A program made the translations under genes and the position numbers. Below, piece after piece: positions 1 through 14,000 of a stretch of DNA of 64,000 bases; position 1 is the first letter of the stretch, and every line of letters begins with the position of its first letter. Location of the stretch: contig JACTAT010000128.1 in the NCBI GenBank assembly GCA_014526335.1, positions 495,227 to 559,226 of the forward strand, in the 5' to 3' direction. The notes beneath the pieces are model-generated. The model had not been told where the DNA came from. It saw nothing but the letters and a program-made list of their open reading frames with translations, and ran no database searches. The DNA comes from Chrysaora quinquecirrha. Its lineage: Eukaryota > Cnidaria > Scyphozoa > Semaeostomeae > Pelagiidae.

Positions 1-2729
1 TTGTATTTGACAACTCCTTTTTTAGACGTTGGTACACTGGAGAGTCTGAAAGATAACATTTAGTGGAAAAACGAAAGCACATTTCTTTAGCACACATAAA
101 TGATTAAAACATCTTTTAATGTATACCTTCATGTAACCAATCTCTTGGTGCAATTTCTTCATGAACACAAGAATTGAAAACAGGGTCTGAAAATCCATCA
201 TGTTTGTCAATGATATGGAACAAAATTGACTTGAATTTAGCCAATATGACCCGACCATCACCACTATGTGTGCTAGTAGCGGACCAGATCAAATGGTTTT
301 CAATAGGACGTATCCATTTATTCAATTCTTCCATTCCCTTTTCTTTGGCTGCCTTTGTCAACACCTTGCGTATCTCTAAACAGTAAATTTTTGATATTCA
401 GTACTACTTTTAGTTCAGATTTCTTGTTTTTATTGAGAATGTATGCCAATAGCCATTTACTTTATCTCAAAAATAATGAACTACTTGGAACAAAAAGGAA
501 AAATACTGAATTTTGTAATGTTCACTTACTTTTCTTGATATGCCATAAATCAAAGAAATGCTTTATGTTACTATACTCCTCTCTCATGAATTTTGCAATA
601 GAGGTGTGCCTATCTGTTACAAGCCAACCAATGTTTAAACCATTGTCCAAGAGACTTTTCATGCATGTTTTAAAACCATAAAATTCCATTGCACTGCTGC
701 TACCTGCTTGGTTTCTCTACAAGAAAAACATATGATGTATTGTTCCTATAAACATATATGCAAGAGAATGAATTGTGAATCTTTAGATTGTTTCAAGTAT
801 ATTTATGACTATACCTGAACTACTTCACAATGAATAATTGCATTTTTCGAGCAAGAGAACATGGTGTAGACACCATACTTGGCACTATGTCCCATGCTGT
901 CGTGACGAGCATCGCCAGCCAGAGTTATTGCTTCATTTGAGTCAAATGATTCAAGGAGCTTTTGCTGATAATCTTTCCAGTATAGAAAGATTGCAGGGAA
1001 GAGGCAGTCCTGAGAAACAGAAAAAAATAATAAGCAAAAGACTTTTTAAATAAACATCGTAAACATGTAAACATGAAAAAATAAACATGAAATTACCTTT
1101 TGATACTTGAAGTAAGTTGTGAATGATAGACATCCAAGGCCAATTGATTTAAATATTTGTTTTATCTTGCTGATAGACCCACCAGACACTAAGGTTCCGA
1201 AACCAAGAAGGAAGTTCCCAGCAGCTACTTTTGATCCTGGCATTTTTGGTTGACTGCTCCAAGAAAACTCCTGTCCACAAGATGCACAAAATGTTTTAAC
1301 AATAGTCATAGTTCCAGACTCAGTTGCCTCTACCAAAGGATTTGCAGCACTACAGAGATGGCATATATTGAACAATAACAATAATTTGGACAGGAAAACT
1401 ATGTACTTGGGCTCTTCTCGTAGATTACCTTGAACTGACACCTGCCTGAAAGAGAATTAAACAACTTATCTAAAATTTTTGTAGATTTTCATTTATTTTG
1501 AGGAGCATTAGTATTCAACTATACCTATCTTCCGATTCCAGTACTTCAACATCTGATCCCTCATCATCTGTATTATATTCTATAACTGATGACTGGTAAC
1601 TTTCATTAAGGGCTTCATCATCTGCTGAGTATGACTCCATTGAGACATCTATTATTTCTTCACCTTCTGATGACCAAGATTCTTCTAATGGTTCAAAATC
1701 AGTTTCCGCTGCTGATGATTCATATTCTTTTATGGGGGAAGAGAATTTCCTTTTCATATTTCCTAGCAAAACAAGCAGATATGTATAAGTATATTAATGT
1801 TCAGCAATCATCATTAACTCATGTCATGAACAACATTTATACTGTACCGAGTTCCTTCTTTAGAATATCTCTTTCTTTCTTTGCAGATTGATATTTTGCC
1901 TTCCAGTCAATTAAAGAATTTTTCATTTTTCTTAGCAACCCATCTTTGCATTTACATTCATTGCATTCCATATGGCATTGAACTTCACATTCCTTTGTCT
2001 ATAGCAAAAAGACGACACACTTAACTTTGGTTACTCAGAATACTGTATCCCCCCCAACAGTAAAAAAAAATTCAGTATCATACAAATTCATTCAGTATCA
2101 CTTGCATTTGGCTCTTCTTGCTCTGCAAACATGTCTTCTCCATGATTGTAGGCATCTGTGCATGATTGCTGAGGTGTAAGCATTTCCTGCTGATCAACAG
2201 TAACTTCACTATCCTTTTCCAAAAGAGCCTCTCTAACAGTCTAGGAAGGAATAAATGATTTTTTAAGAATTTAAAAATAATGCCTAATTTGGTAGAGATT
2301 GTAAAAAAAATTCTAAGAAGATCATGGTACCTTTCTCCGTGATCTGCCTGTTGCTGATGGTCCTTGCAAAGGCCTACTGGGATCCTCTTCCTCGTCGCTC
2401 TCTGGCGGAAACATTATTGTGGGAAAAGCAGCGCACCCAATCTCATCATCAATCAGTCTTGGAGCACATGGTTCTTCTTGTCCTTCGATATTATAAAATC
2501 TCCTTTTAAAACTTTCTGGGGTAAAATGCCTTGAACAGATTGTTGCCCCTTTGGTATCTGTCCACACTCGCTTCAACTTGACAAAGTCAACCCAACGTTT
2601 CCTTCTTTTGACTGCTTCTTTATGCGGATTTCCAAAAAAAGGAATCCTGTGAAGCATAATTCCTTTCCGAGGATTCGGAGTTCGACCGCATCTTGCAACA
2701 ACGCATCTATTCGGCATGTTTCTCGACAA
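1..2729 (-). CDS. THAP-domain, Kolobok-like transposase gene, multi-exon, 3' end outside window
   Basis: The first coding exon (about 2332-2729) encodes a THAP zinc finger: CVVARC near the start, TICSRH about 50 residues later, and an AFPTIMFP box. The likelier start is the internal Met at 2717. Further exons with GT/AG borders follow: about 2100-2241 (acidic), 1849-1999 (Cys-rich, then Lys/Glu coiled coil), 1526-1765 (very acidic), 1098-1443 (CHLC and CASCGQ zinc-binding pairs), 830-1011 (GDARHDSMGHSAKYG), 539-715 (VTDRHTSIAKF and FFDLWHIKK), 137-379 and up to 41. THAP fused to a transposase core with GD and TDRH acidic positions is the Kolobok arrangement, so this is a Kolobok-like transposase or a host gene derived from one. 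I saw no stops inside the exons, so it may be functional. Target-site and terminal-repeat evidence is missing because the gene runs out of the window. The family name is inference; the THAP call is firm. Confidence 0.72.
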
Positions 2730-2799
2730 AAAAATACACCACTCTTCGTCTTGCCTTCTTTATTCTTGTTGTTCTTGCGTTGGCAGGCCACATCCTCGA

Positions 2800-5700
2800 G
2801 ACAAGATTAGTTCCTGAGTTCCTGGGTGTACGTCACCGCTCGCTGGGACCCAGTCTACCAAGTAGCGGAACATTGGTCGCTACATTACAAAAAAATTGCG
2901 AAAACTCCCAACTTTAATGGGTCGTAATGCAAAAACCCTTTGTCTGATTTCATCCATTTTTTCGATTTAGACATTTCTAAGTTAATAACTATGCATTAAG
3001 AAAAAAACTGGTAAAGGTGTAGGTCCACTTTAATTGATATTGTCCAGGTATGAGAATAAATGTACGAAATTTTCACTTGCCCTTCACTATCCATATCCTA
3101 TCACCTGGTAGTTTCTTATAATTCTAATATTACCTATTCTGTCACCGTCGTAGCTTGATTTTAAAAATTAAATCTCACTGAGCAGATAATTTTGATCTTT
3201 TTCGGCTACACACCTTTCAGACTTCCATTTCAGCCTCCCTGTTTCTTGTTTTTTGAAATCATTTTTCACCAGTTTATCACCCCATTACCCACTACCCCTC
3301 TCAAAAACATGTTTAAAATGCTTTTACTGGCAAGGGCTTGAGGCCAGTGAACTTTTCTTGTGGGTATCTCAAACAATTTTGGATATAGCAAAGTCTTGAC
3401 CAAAATTGGTGTCTCTTATAATGGTTTATTCTTATAAGAAAAAAACGTGTACACCCAGAAAACAACGATAGATAAGTATAAACAAGTGTATGTACCCAGG
3501 AAAAAGTCATCAGCACCAATCTAGCACCTCCCTGGATTGCTAAGTTGTGATTTTTGTTTGACTCAAATTTGACCAAAGTTTGGTTAATTATAGACGAATA
3601 GTATATAGCATTACTGGAGCTATAATGTTTGATAAATACGTTCGAAACAGTTGCTTGAAAGTTACGACCGGACTTTCAAACCGCAAAGTTATTCCCGCAA
3701 CTTCCCGCAAACTGAAACTTCCCACAAAGTTAACATTCGTAAAAAACTGTTAAGGCTGAAAATACTAATCCACTCAATCTCCAGAAATAGACAAACAAAT
3801 GGAGAAGTGTTTCTATAGTGTTTCAGTAGGAATACTCTCATCCTACAGCCTTTTAAAATTTTCTTAACAATTCAAATTAGTTTATTGAGAAATGTTTGAA
3901 GGGTGAAAAAAGATAATGCTTAGCGCTATCTTTCACTATTTCTTTCATCGCAAATTTCATCTTTGAGATCTCAAGTGCATTTCATTTAGACTATTAAGCA
4001 CAGTTCAAAGTAATTTATATCTATTTATGAGATACTTTTAACAAAATGTTCTTAAAAGTTTCTTTGCTTTCTTTCGTTCTTGTCCTCCTGAGGTTCTGAA
4101 AGCTATATCTCGAGCTCCACTGCCAAACTGTTGCCTCACTTTAATTTCCTCAAATCAGCAGCCAGATTTGGCATGGTACTAGAAAACGGTGGGTAAATTT
4201 GACCAATCATAGCATCTAGCAAGAAGGGTTTTTTTGAAAAACCCTTTGAAAAACCCTTGCTCTGAAACCTTTTCAGCATGTTTGCACGTTGCTGAAAAAC
4301 CTTTTCAGCATGTTTGCACGTCTGCTGGCCAGTGCCGTGGAGCCGTGCTCTATGTGCTATCTCTATATTGCTTTTATATTATACTTTTTTCAAAAACTAA
4401 CCCTGCATTTTGAAAAACCTTACAATTCATCGTATTAATGACATTTACACAAAATTGCCTTATTTTTCTTTGCTGCTCTTAGTTATTTTGGTGTGGTGCT
4501 AGGCCCGGTTAAATGGAGCATTAAGAAAAGCTCACATTTGTCAACTTCTATCATCACCTGTTTCTTTCTGGGTTCTTTCTGAGGGTAAATGGGACCAATT
4601 TTGATGTTAAATCCGAGGATAAATGCTCTTTGTATGTTAAATTAGAGGATATAATGCTGAAAGTTTGGCAATTTTACTGGAAACCCAGCAACACACACCT
4701 GCAGACAAACTGGCAAGCTATAAGCACTCAAGAAATACACGCGATAAAATGTTGAAGAAATCTTTCTGATCAAATGAATATGACACTGATAAAGTTATTC
4801 AAAAAATGCTAAGAAACATTTAGCACTCAAAATTAGGGAGACTTGGGAGTTGCAAAGTTGCAAGAACAATCCAAGTTTACTGATAATAAAAACTAAGATT
4901 TTTTGCAGCTAAATTGATAGTTTTATAGCTTAACAAATCATGAACAATCAAAAGTTAAACAGGTTCAAAAATAAAAAACAAAATTACTGAAATTCTTCTT
5001 CAAAATTAAATTATGTATTTTTGGCTTGTTAAATATGCACACACAATGGTGGGTGCAGAAGCAGTAAATTGGGAGTTAAACAGTAAGAAAAGTATTTTAA
5101 TTTTATAGTACCTGAGTAGGACAGTTACACAATTGAGCTTTCAACACCTGATCGTGAAAGATTCTATCAGATCTTTTGTGTAACTGATTTTAAGTTTAAA
5201 TTAATGTCTGAGAAACCAGTTGTGTGAATGTTCCTTTGAATATAAATTACCTTATTTAACTTAAAATATCCACTAAAATTAATGTATTGGTGGTTTTCCT
5301 TGTCATATGTACTGTATTTCTTCTTGATGCATGCCTGACTAAGATTTCAAGGGCTTATAATGTATCATGCAATTCCGAATCATTTGGTTCTTCCGAGCCA
5401 ATTCTTGTTGGTTTCGTCAATGACAAATTGCACCAAAAAAACAGAACAACAATTAAAGAAACTTCTTGTGGAGTTGAAAATTAGTTATTCAACTTGTCAG
5501 TCTGGTTTTGTCATTCATGAACCGATTTATTGCATTTACTTCTTTTCTGCAACGAATTAATCGGGGACAGACTGGCTACAAATGCAGGGCCCTGTCAATT
5601 TTGCTCAATAGGGCACATGCGAAAATATTCAAATTGGTTGAGAAGGGTGTGTACCAGCGGTGAAGAGTGAAGAAGTAAACAAGTTGCCTTTCAGTTAATA

Positions 5701-7139
5701 TAAAAAAGACTTGCAATAAGTTTTTTGATAATAAGTTTAACCAGATAGTCCTGACTGTCCAGTCCCCCTCTGGAATTAAAAAAAATGATATTTATGATAT
5801 TAGAAGATATAAAAAATTATGAATTAAGTTGGTTGTCTTTTTATTCCATTCATTCCATTCTATTTGCGGATATTTTCTGCAAGAAAGTAGAGCTATGAAC
5901 TACAGCAGCTATTTCCTCAATCTCCGGACGGGATAGGGGAAATCAGCTTTTCAGAAACAATGCATGTGCAACATTCGTAATTAATGTGCAGTGTATTTAG
6001 GTTTAAATTATATCAAAATGATGGTCCCCAGGGCCTTTTGGGAGGGGCTGGTAAAAAACCAGAGCATTTTTGAAAAATCAAAATTCAAATTTGTTTGTCT
6101 GCCTCAGCATTTAGCATAACAGTTATACTTCAATCATTGAAGGTTAATTCCAGTTACTTCAATAATCAAAGTTCAATAGGAGCAAAACATTAAATAAAAA
6201 TGCAATGAAGGGTCTTTTGACAGGAGGACAACAGGGGGAAACGCTTGAAAAATTCTGTTTAAGCCAAGCTGCGGGGTGCGGTAGAAAAACATTACTTAAT
6301 ACTCATAACATACAATTATTGTTTTGTTTTTCTTCTCCTGCTCCCTGACGATAACCAGCAATAGCTTGTGAATGGACATAACTCCGCTGGCTAGATGATC
6401 AACTAACTTGCTGCATCACTCAGTCCTATCACTTGGAAGTAAAAATGTGGCTATTTTGGCTGGAACACTGCTGCGGCATGCATAAAACGTAAACCGATGC
6501 CCCACTTTGCAATTCAATGGTTTTGTTCAAACTAGGGAGACCAGGCCCAGATCTGATCAGGGCGAGGCAGAGTTGCACTCTGAGTGTGAAGGGTTGGGGT
6601 TTTAAAGGATCATTAAATCAATCCATTTTTAGCAAGCATGTTTTTTAGAAAGGTGTTAACATCCCCTAGATGATCAAAAACCCTTATGCATTTTTAAAGA
6701 GCCTTCCATTATATTGGTTTAAAATCCTTATGGGTTTCTCACAAAAATTTTAATCTGAAAACCCCTAAATTATGATTCAAATACCCTTTTTCCATTTCAA
6801 AAAATCTTAAAGGTTGTAGAGAAAACCCTAGAACTTGAAAAACCTTTTGACATATTGAAGAACCTTTAAAAAACCTTTATTTCTAAGAGGGTAGCAATGA
6901 AATTCTTGAAATTCTTATATGAAAGCTTTTGCTTGAATTTGACAGAAATGGTATGGGAGTCTAAAATACAAAGACTGAAGACCGCAGAACTACAAAACAA
7001 AAACTGAAGACAATACTAAAATCAAATGCATGAAATGTGACATGATCAACCAATATCACAACATACAATAGAAAGTGAACAGAAAGCGGGAGTGAATAAC
7101 GTCAATATCTTTGTTTTGTAGAAATATTTATCTCAAATA
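2800..7139. other. Gene-free AT-rich stretch with short degenerate repeats
   Basis: I find no supportable coding sequence or RNA gene here. The few ORFs are short and without recognisable motifs. At about 4262-4325 a 35-40 bp segment (core TTTTCAGCATGTTTGCACG) is directly duplicated. Around 4230-4270 and 6660-6880 there are many short AAACCCTT-type words, likely remains of a dispersed repeat; similar words occur near 56.38 kb. Confidence 0.5.
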
Positions 7140-7583
7140 TCAATTCAATTCAATTCATTTATATTCAGCAACAAGATTACAAATTAGTGTTTACCAATAA
7201 TACAATTAGAGAAATTAAGCAATACTGCTTTTTAAACAATAATGATATTACATACAAGACCTTGTTGCCTAGGACACTGAGTAGTACCAAAAATGGTTAT
7301 CAAGCCCAGTGCCCTGTTCACATTTAACTATTACATAACTGAATAGATTTATTTTATTAACAGTGACAATAACAATGAACAATTAAAAATAATAATAACA
7401 ATTTACTATAAAGGAAATGGAAAGTAAGAGAAAAAAAAGAAAATAATAATAATGATAACAAAAATTAAAATAATGAAGGCAAAGAAAGAAGGAGAAGAGG
7501 TTGCACATGGTAATGATAGTTTCATAGTAGATAAGGGTAAGCTACGATGTGTAGCTTTCATGTATTGAAGAATAATGAAAAGC

Positions 7584-9279
7584 TCAGCTGACATTAGCAT
7601 AGTTGTGTAGCAGGTATTTACGAAAATGCTTGCCAAAAATCTTTTTAGAGGATTTAATTCTAACACTTTGAGGTATATTATTCCAGATTTTAATGCCTTT
7701 GAAAGTTATAGCATTTTTCCTTACATTAGTTCTCACTGAAGGAAAAGAGAATAGATTTTGAGTAGCTTCACGAGTGTTATAATTGTGTCTAGAGGTGGTT
7801 TTTTGGAGTAGGTTGCAAAAGAGTTGTTGTTGATTGAAGTTTTCAATATCGTACATGAATTTCGCAAATTCTAATGTATATGAATTTTCAAAGTTTAAGA
7901 TACCAAGCTGTGAGAAGAAAGGTTTTGAACTGGCTGTGGATTTTTCGAAGCATATGACTCTAACTGCATTTTTCAAACTCCTGCAGAGTTTATCAAGATG
8001 CACTTTCAATGCACTTCCCCATGTTGTAAGTGCATAAATAATGTGTGGGGCAATGAAAGCATGATATAGATTGCGTAGTGTACTTGAAGAAAGAAAATGT
8101 CGCATTTTAGGAAGAATACCAATGCCTTTTGATATTCTCATGTTTACATGCTGAATGTGTTGTTTCCAGTTAAGTTTATTATGAATCAAAACTCTGCGAT
8201 ATTTAATGTTATCTTTTACAACTAATGTGGCATCATTTTTTTTATATTAACCATTCTTGTTCTTTTTTGTGTTTTTGGAGTTATGATGAGTATGTTAGAT
8301 TTATAAATGTTCTATTTGCAGAAAGCCAATTGGAAACTCCAACAAGTTCCTTGTTTAATGTACATGCCAGAGAATTTAGACCTTTGTGAGAAAAGAAAAT
8401 GCTTGTATCGCCAGCAAACAGATGAAATTTTAAGACTTTGGATGATAATGGCATGTTGTAATGTATATGAGAAATAGAAGAGGGCCTAATACATTACCTT
8501 GTGGAACACCATAAGTTATATTACGTGCCTGTGATAAAACGCCATTGATACAGACTTTTTGCCATCAATTGGAAAGGTAGGATTTAAACCAATTTAATGC
8601 AGTTCCTCGAATGCCATAATGCTCTAATTTATTTAACAATATTGAGTGATAAACAGTGTCAAAAACATTTGAAAGATCTAAAATTATGCAACAAGAAAAA
8701 TGTTTATTTTCGACAGCATTGGTAAGCCGGTTGTATAAATCAAGTATTCCTAAAGAGGTGTATTCTTTTTTTTTGAAATCCAGATGGATGAGGCAAAATT
8801 ATACTATACTTTTCTAAAAACTTTGAAAGTCTATCATGCATAATGTTTTCAAATATTTTATTTAAGGTTGGTAAGATTGATATTGAAGGATAATCTGTAA
8901 CTCATCCAGACTTGGCCTTGAAAATAGGTAAAACTTTTGCATATTTCAACAGTGCTGGAAATTTACCTGTATTAAAAAATTCATTGATAAGATCAGCTAA
9001 AGGTACCGAAACTACATCACTTATACATTTAATCATCTTTATTGATATATCATACCATCCTGGTGATTTCGAATCATCAAGATTCATAATTTCATTTTCA
9101 ACTTCTTCAGTACTGACTGGAGAAATGAAGAAACTATTTTCTAAAGGTTCCTTTAAAAACCCTCTATGATTTTCTTTAGGCGGGCCCAGTTTTGTGACCA
9201 GATTTTGAGCAACATTAGTGAAAGATTTTTTGAAGGCATTTGCAGTTACTTTATCATCTAAAATCATATTACCACCCAA
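7584..9279 (-). pseudogene. Reverse transcriptase of the CR1-like element, inactivated
   Basis: The 5' part (8902-9279) holds the RT entry region with DDSKSPGWYDISIKMIK and KVLPIFKAKSG. About 8470-8530 reads [17 protein letters not shown], the conserved PQG block. At about 8405-8440 the catalytic box reads FAGDTSIF where active enzymes have two consecutive aspartates, so the first metal-binding Asp is now Gly. The 3' part (7584-8189) is an intact 201-residue frame holding the C-terminal region (LNWKQHIQHVNMRISKGIG, then ALTTWGSA). The RT is split over at least three frames. The lost catalytic Asp and the frameshifts both say it is non-functional. Confidence 0.8.
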
Positions 9280-9319
9280 GTTCTAAGTCACCTTTTGATC
9301 GACTTTTGTTTTACTTTTA

Positions 9320-9780
9320 TTAAAGATTTTGTTTATGCCTTTCCATACTCTGCAGACAAAGATCGATTTGTTTCCACAATTCATCAAAGGTAGTTTGAAA
9401 GTAATCCAATAGCTGGGAGGAATCTTTTCTTGGGTGATTGTAAACTACCCCATAAATGATATTTTTGTTATTTTCATTTAAGACTTCGATCCAGCAAGCT
9501 TCATATTCACAGTCGTGATCTTTAAAAGACTTTTTTAGGTCATTTCTAGAAAGATAGGAAATATGATCTTTTACTAAGAAACCACATCCACCTTTTAGAT
9601 TGCTACCTATTTCACCACTGAAAATTCTTATACCCTGCAATACTTAAATGTCTTATCTTCTCATCATTCCCTTTATTATGCCATGTTTCACTCAAAGCTA
9701 TTATTTGAAAATGATGATCAAAATTTTCAAATAGAATTTCAAGATTTTCAATATTTTTAAAATAGAAGATGTATTAGTAT
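9320..9780 (-). pseudogene. EEP-type endonuclease fragment of the CR1-like element
   Basis: The minus strand encodes the start of an endonuclease/exonuclease/phosphatase domain: IIALSETWHNKG (the catalytic Glu follows LS), then GGCGFLVKDHISY and ACWIEVLNENN with YGVVYNHPRKDS. These are the strand order and motifs of the target-site nicking endonuclease of non-LTR retrotransposons. A frame change lies near 9640, and the domain is cut short near 9320. It lies directly 5' of the reverse transcriptase in the same orientation. Confidence 0.7.
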
Positions 9781-10074
9781 GGAGAATACTAGAGGTATTC
9801 TTACTTTCAATCTAAGAAGAGCTGATTTATTCATGAAATTCATGATTATCATAGTATTGAAAATCCGTGAAGCTGTTCATGTTACAATCGATGTCATTGC
9901 TATTCGAGTTGGCTATAGTCTGGCAATTTTATGACTGTTGAACTTCATCTACATGAGTAATTTGAGTTGAAAGTGAGATTGAGCAAGCAATTGTCATCAA
10001 TTTCAAAGAAAGAAAGCGACGTTAATGGTTTTTTGCACCAAAAAGGACACTCTAATGTCATTAAATGAATATGC

Positions 10075-10345
10075 ATGTGGGCGAAATACTAGTTAGGAGA
10101 TTTGCACATTTTTTATGTATAAGATGACGGCATTTGTCGCAAGGAACAGAGGATTTTAGCAGACAGATTGATGTAGAACAGGCGGAACAGATCTTATCGT
10201 ATCTGTTTAGAGATTCAAGAAACATGGAGACAGATTTAGCACTTGCAGGATTAAGTTACTTGATTAGCTTTTTATCATCTAAACTACTGAAAGGGAATAC
10301 GTCATGCAAACAGATGCAACAGAAATATGGATCGTCTTTTTTCGA
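10075..10345 (-). pseudogene. PHD-like zinc finger at the 5' end of the CR1-like element
   Basis: One minus-strand frame reads CSACSTS, then SVPCDKCRHLIHKKCANLL about ten residues later. The Cys-Cys / Cys-Cys / His-Cys spacing is that of a PHD-type finger. Such fingers are known near the start of some CR1 and related retrotransposon proteins. Stops surround the segment and it is not joined in frame to the endonuclease downstream. It is too short for a confident subfamily call. Confidence 0.55.
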
Positions 10346-10390
10346 GATTTCATGAAATAGTTTCTTATTTAAACCCGAGCATTTGAGGTG

Positions 10391-11078
10391 AATTCAAGAA
10401 TTACATGAATCACAAAATATAGAATTTTGGTCGTCATGAACTATCTATTATAAATATTTATCTTAAATATTTATTAGAAATATTTATTTAATAGCACTTA
10501 AACAAAAACCACAGTTACTAATCATATAAATTGAAATGATCTCACAAAAACTTGTGCTGCTTGGGAGATAATCCAGATAGATAAAACGTTTCTTGTTTTT
10601 ACTAACTATTTACGAAATCACATATATATCACATAATCACATATATAAAACTGGGTTAGACCGACAGTGATAAACAAAAAGTTATTGTAATAAAAACAAA
10701 GACTTACAGTGAAAAAGTGTTATTGAGTAGGAAGAAGTAGATAATTTAAGTAGTAATAGTAGTAACAAAAAAAAAATAAAATGGTTACCAAGTTACAAAA
10801 TAATACTTTGTTGATGCTGCTACAAGGGCTCCCCCCTAGAATGCAAGTAAGTGGCATTCGATTCTAAGATACACTAACTATATACCAAACAACACACACC
10901 AATTAATGTTCAAAAGTTAGGTTCAAAAAGAAAGTTCTTGTTTAATATAATTTGTAGTTTCATTGTCCAAAATGATCTGTAAAATGAGCTTTCCAGAGTG
11001 AGTAGTTTGAGGTTATGCTGGTGCAGCAGCAGAAGATGTATGTGTTGACTGGTATTGAGATAAAGGGTTATCTTGAGG
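10391..11078. other. Spacer between retrotransposon and hAT element
   Basis: AT-rich with short runs (poly-A near 10770, TA-rich 10620-10650). I see no gene, RNA or clear repeat boundary. Confidence 0.4.
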
Positions 11079-14000
11079 CAGTGGTGGAAATTGTGGGGGT
11101 TTGGGAGGGGGGGCAACTGCCCCCCCTTCAAACACAAATCTGTCGTAAAATATGTGTTTTTGTCGGAAATTTTGAAGTTTTGTAAGTGAGAAGACATCCA
11201 AGGAAATTCGGAAGGCGGGTCTTTCGGGTCTTTCGCAAAATCATTAGTCACAAAGGACAAAGCAATAAAAGCAATTAACAATTCCAAAATCTCATGTACC
11301 CAAGAATTTAGATTTTGATGGACTGCTTAGGCAGACCAGACCCGATTTCATCAGGCTACTATTGTGATTTAGTTTTCTTTTGTTTTGTTAAGGATTATTT
11401 TTGTTATCTTTATGGGTAATTAGTGTCGACGCCTACGTCAGAATGTCAATGGGTGTTGACATTTTAACTTCCTCGCCTAAGGTTCTTACATGGAAATAAT
11501 TGACTCAGCCTTTCATTCTACATGTGTCTGTCGGTGCTCAGTTGTTGGTCTGTTCTGTTCTTCGTTCTCAAAAGTAAAAAAGTTATATAATATACTAGGA
11601 TATAATATAATGTAGAATGCCTCCTAAGCCAAAACGACAAAAAGTTGAATTCTTGGAGTGCTCAAAGACCTTCGACAGTGACTTTAGATCACGACATAAT
11701 GAGCGTTACCATAAAATAATGCTCAATGAGAGAGAGCACATCAGGTACAAGATTGCTGGAGCCCCGGCGAACCCATTTGACGTTGGTTTACGATTTTTAT
11801 TTGTTTGCGTTTGAGTTTTCTAACTATTTTTTTATTGCATTTTATATACGTTAGTATAAGAAACTCATTTGTATAAGAAATATGTACCCGAAAAAAACAA
11901 CTTTGTAAGAAACTAGCCCCTAAAAATAGAAAACCGTAGTATACCTATCATCAGCTGCAAACTAAAGAAAGTGATAGAGATGGTAAACTGATAGAGACTG
12001 GTAGAGACGGTATGAGAAGGTAATTTGACACTAGATTGTGTGATACTTGTAAAGGCAATTTAATCGTAAACAAAGTCCTTTCTTCTTCAGGTAAAAATTC
12101 AACCAGCCCTCTAAGTACCATCAGAGAAACTTTTGGCACCAGTATGTAGCTCTGAAAACAGAAAGCCTGAGCGCGAGTTGTCTGAAAAACAGGATGTGCC
12201 TTTGAACAGTGAATCAGGGAATGTCAAAGAGAAAGAGGATAATACGCAAGAAGAGTTGAAACCATCTTCTCAAGAAAACAGCATGGTAGTATCGGTAAGA
12301 GGTACTTTGGTGTTTCAGTAATGACTCAAGCCCATTCCACCTTGTGAGAATTGCCTATAAATAGTGGCATAACTGTGACGAAGATTTTTGGGGTCTCTAG
12401 AACCTTGAAGCCTTATACATAATTCTCGTAAGAAGTAGAGTGTAAAAAACAAATTTGTGCCGTGTGCCCACTTTGGTCGGTTAGAAGTGCGCATGTACCA
12501 ACCAGTGCATTACACTTCTGAGATAATGAAATATATTTGTTGTATATACAAATGTAGTACAAATTTCGTTTCAGGAAATTATTTCTGCAGGGAAACATCA
12601 AGAGAAAAATTTCAAGTCACTAGTAAATACCAACGAGAAGTTCCCAACAGAGACCTGCCTTGTACGAATATCGAGAAATTCAAAAAAATGAGAAGTTGCG
12701 AGAAGAACTGTGCCGTTTAGGACCTTTTCAGCCACATGAGTATGATCATCAAGCCTTTGAAAGTAAGCTGGATAAATCAACCGGATCATTTCAAGACACG
12801 TGGTACCATGATGCCAAAAAGGGTGAAAGGAAAACTTCCGAAAACAAAAGAGACTGGCTTGTCTATTCTCCAAGGAAGGGGCATATGTTTTGCTTTTGGT
12901 GTTTGCTGTTTATTCCAGAAACGACGCCATACTATGAAGATAACTGGACACAAGTTGGAGTTTCGAACTGGAAGAAGGGAATTCAGAAGATTAAAGAGCA
13001 CGAGACTGCAGATATTCATTTAGAAGCAGCATTCAAATACTCCTACTTTATATCAGGACAAAACATCAAAACCTGCTTCTCCAAGAGTGCAAAATTGTTT
13101 ATCAGCAAACGGAAGAAAAAAGTCAAAGAAAACAGAAGAGCAATGACAACTATCTTCGAAGTAGTTTTGTGTCTTGCTCGTCAAAACCTACCTTTTCGTG
13201 GTCATGACGAAAGTAAATTGTCCAGTAACAGATGTAATTTCAAAGAAATTATTGATCTTGTCGCAAAGTATGACCTGGCACTCGCCAGACAATTAAAGGA
13301 TAATCCAAATTAGGTAATTACTTTACTCCAGCTTCCCAGAATGAAATGATTTACAGTCTTGCAGAGGTTTTGAGAAGGGAAATCAAAGAAGAAATCAAGG
13401 AAACGAAGTTTTTTGCAATTTTAATAGATGAGACTTCAGACATGTCAAAGACGGAGCAAGTCAGCTTTGTCTTTCGTTATGCTTTGCACGGTGAAATCTT
13501 GGAAACATTTCTCACTTATAAAGATGTGGTTTCAACCACAGGCAAATCTTTATGTGACACCTTGCAGAACCTGCTTGATGAAAGTGATCTCAACATCAAA
13601 GATATAAGGGGTTTTGGTACAGATGGAGCTGCGAATATGCTTGGTGAATTCCGAGGGTTAAAATCCAGAGTTGGCGAGGTCAACCCTCTTGCAAAGAACG
13701 TACGCTGTGCATGCCATGTTGTCAACTTGATACTAGTACAGGCTTGTACAGGAAACGTTAAAATTAAAGTATTTTTTGCCAACTTGGAGGAATTAATGCA
13801 TTTATTGAGGCAAGTCCGAAGCGTCACGACCACTTCAAAAGAATTCAAACAGAAATGTCCATCACACCTGTAAGGTCTTTGAAACGACATGCGAGCACGA
13901 GATGGGAATCACATAGCAAAGTTTTAGCAGACGTGAAAGCAACATACCCTGCAATTAAAACAATGCTTGAAGAAGTCATTCAAGAAGAAAATTCTGCTGA

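Larger units (their letters stand above)
7140..10390 (-). mobile_element. CR1-like non-LTR retrotransposon, decayed
   Basis: Reading the minus strand from about 10390, the order is a PHD-like zinc finger, an endonuclease of the EEP/AP type, a reverse transcriptase, and a 3' tail of short pentanucleotide repeats (TTGAA type) at about 7141-7160. That order and tail type fit the CR1/L2/jockey group. The coding region is broken by several frameshifts and stops, so the copy is dead. The length of about 3.25 kb suggests a nearly full-length insertion. Confidence 0.75.

Noticed and set aside
838..1053. Plus-strand 71-aa ORF
   Set aside because: Antisense to the GDARHDSMGHSAKYG exon of the THAP/Kolobok-like gene, which has splice sites and motifs.
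10134..10355. Plus-strand 73-aa ORF
   Set aside because: Antisense to the PHD-like finger of the CR1-like element.
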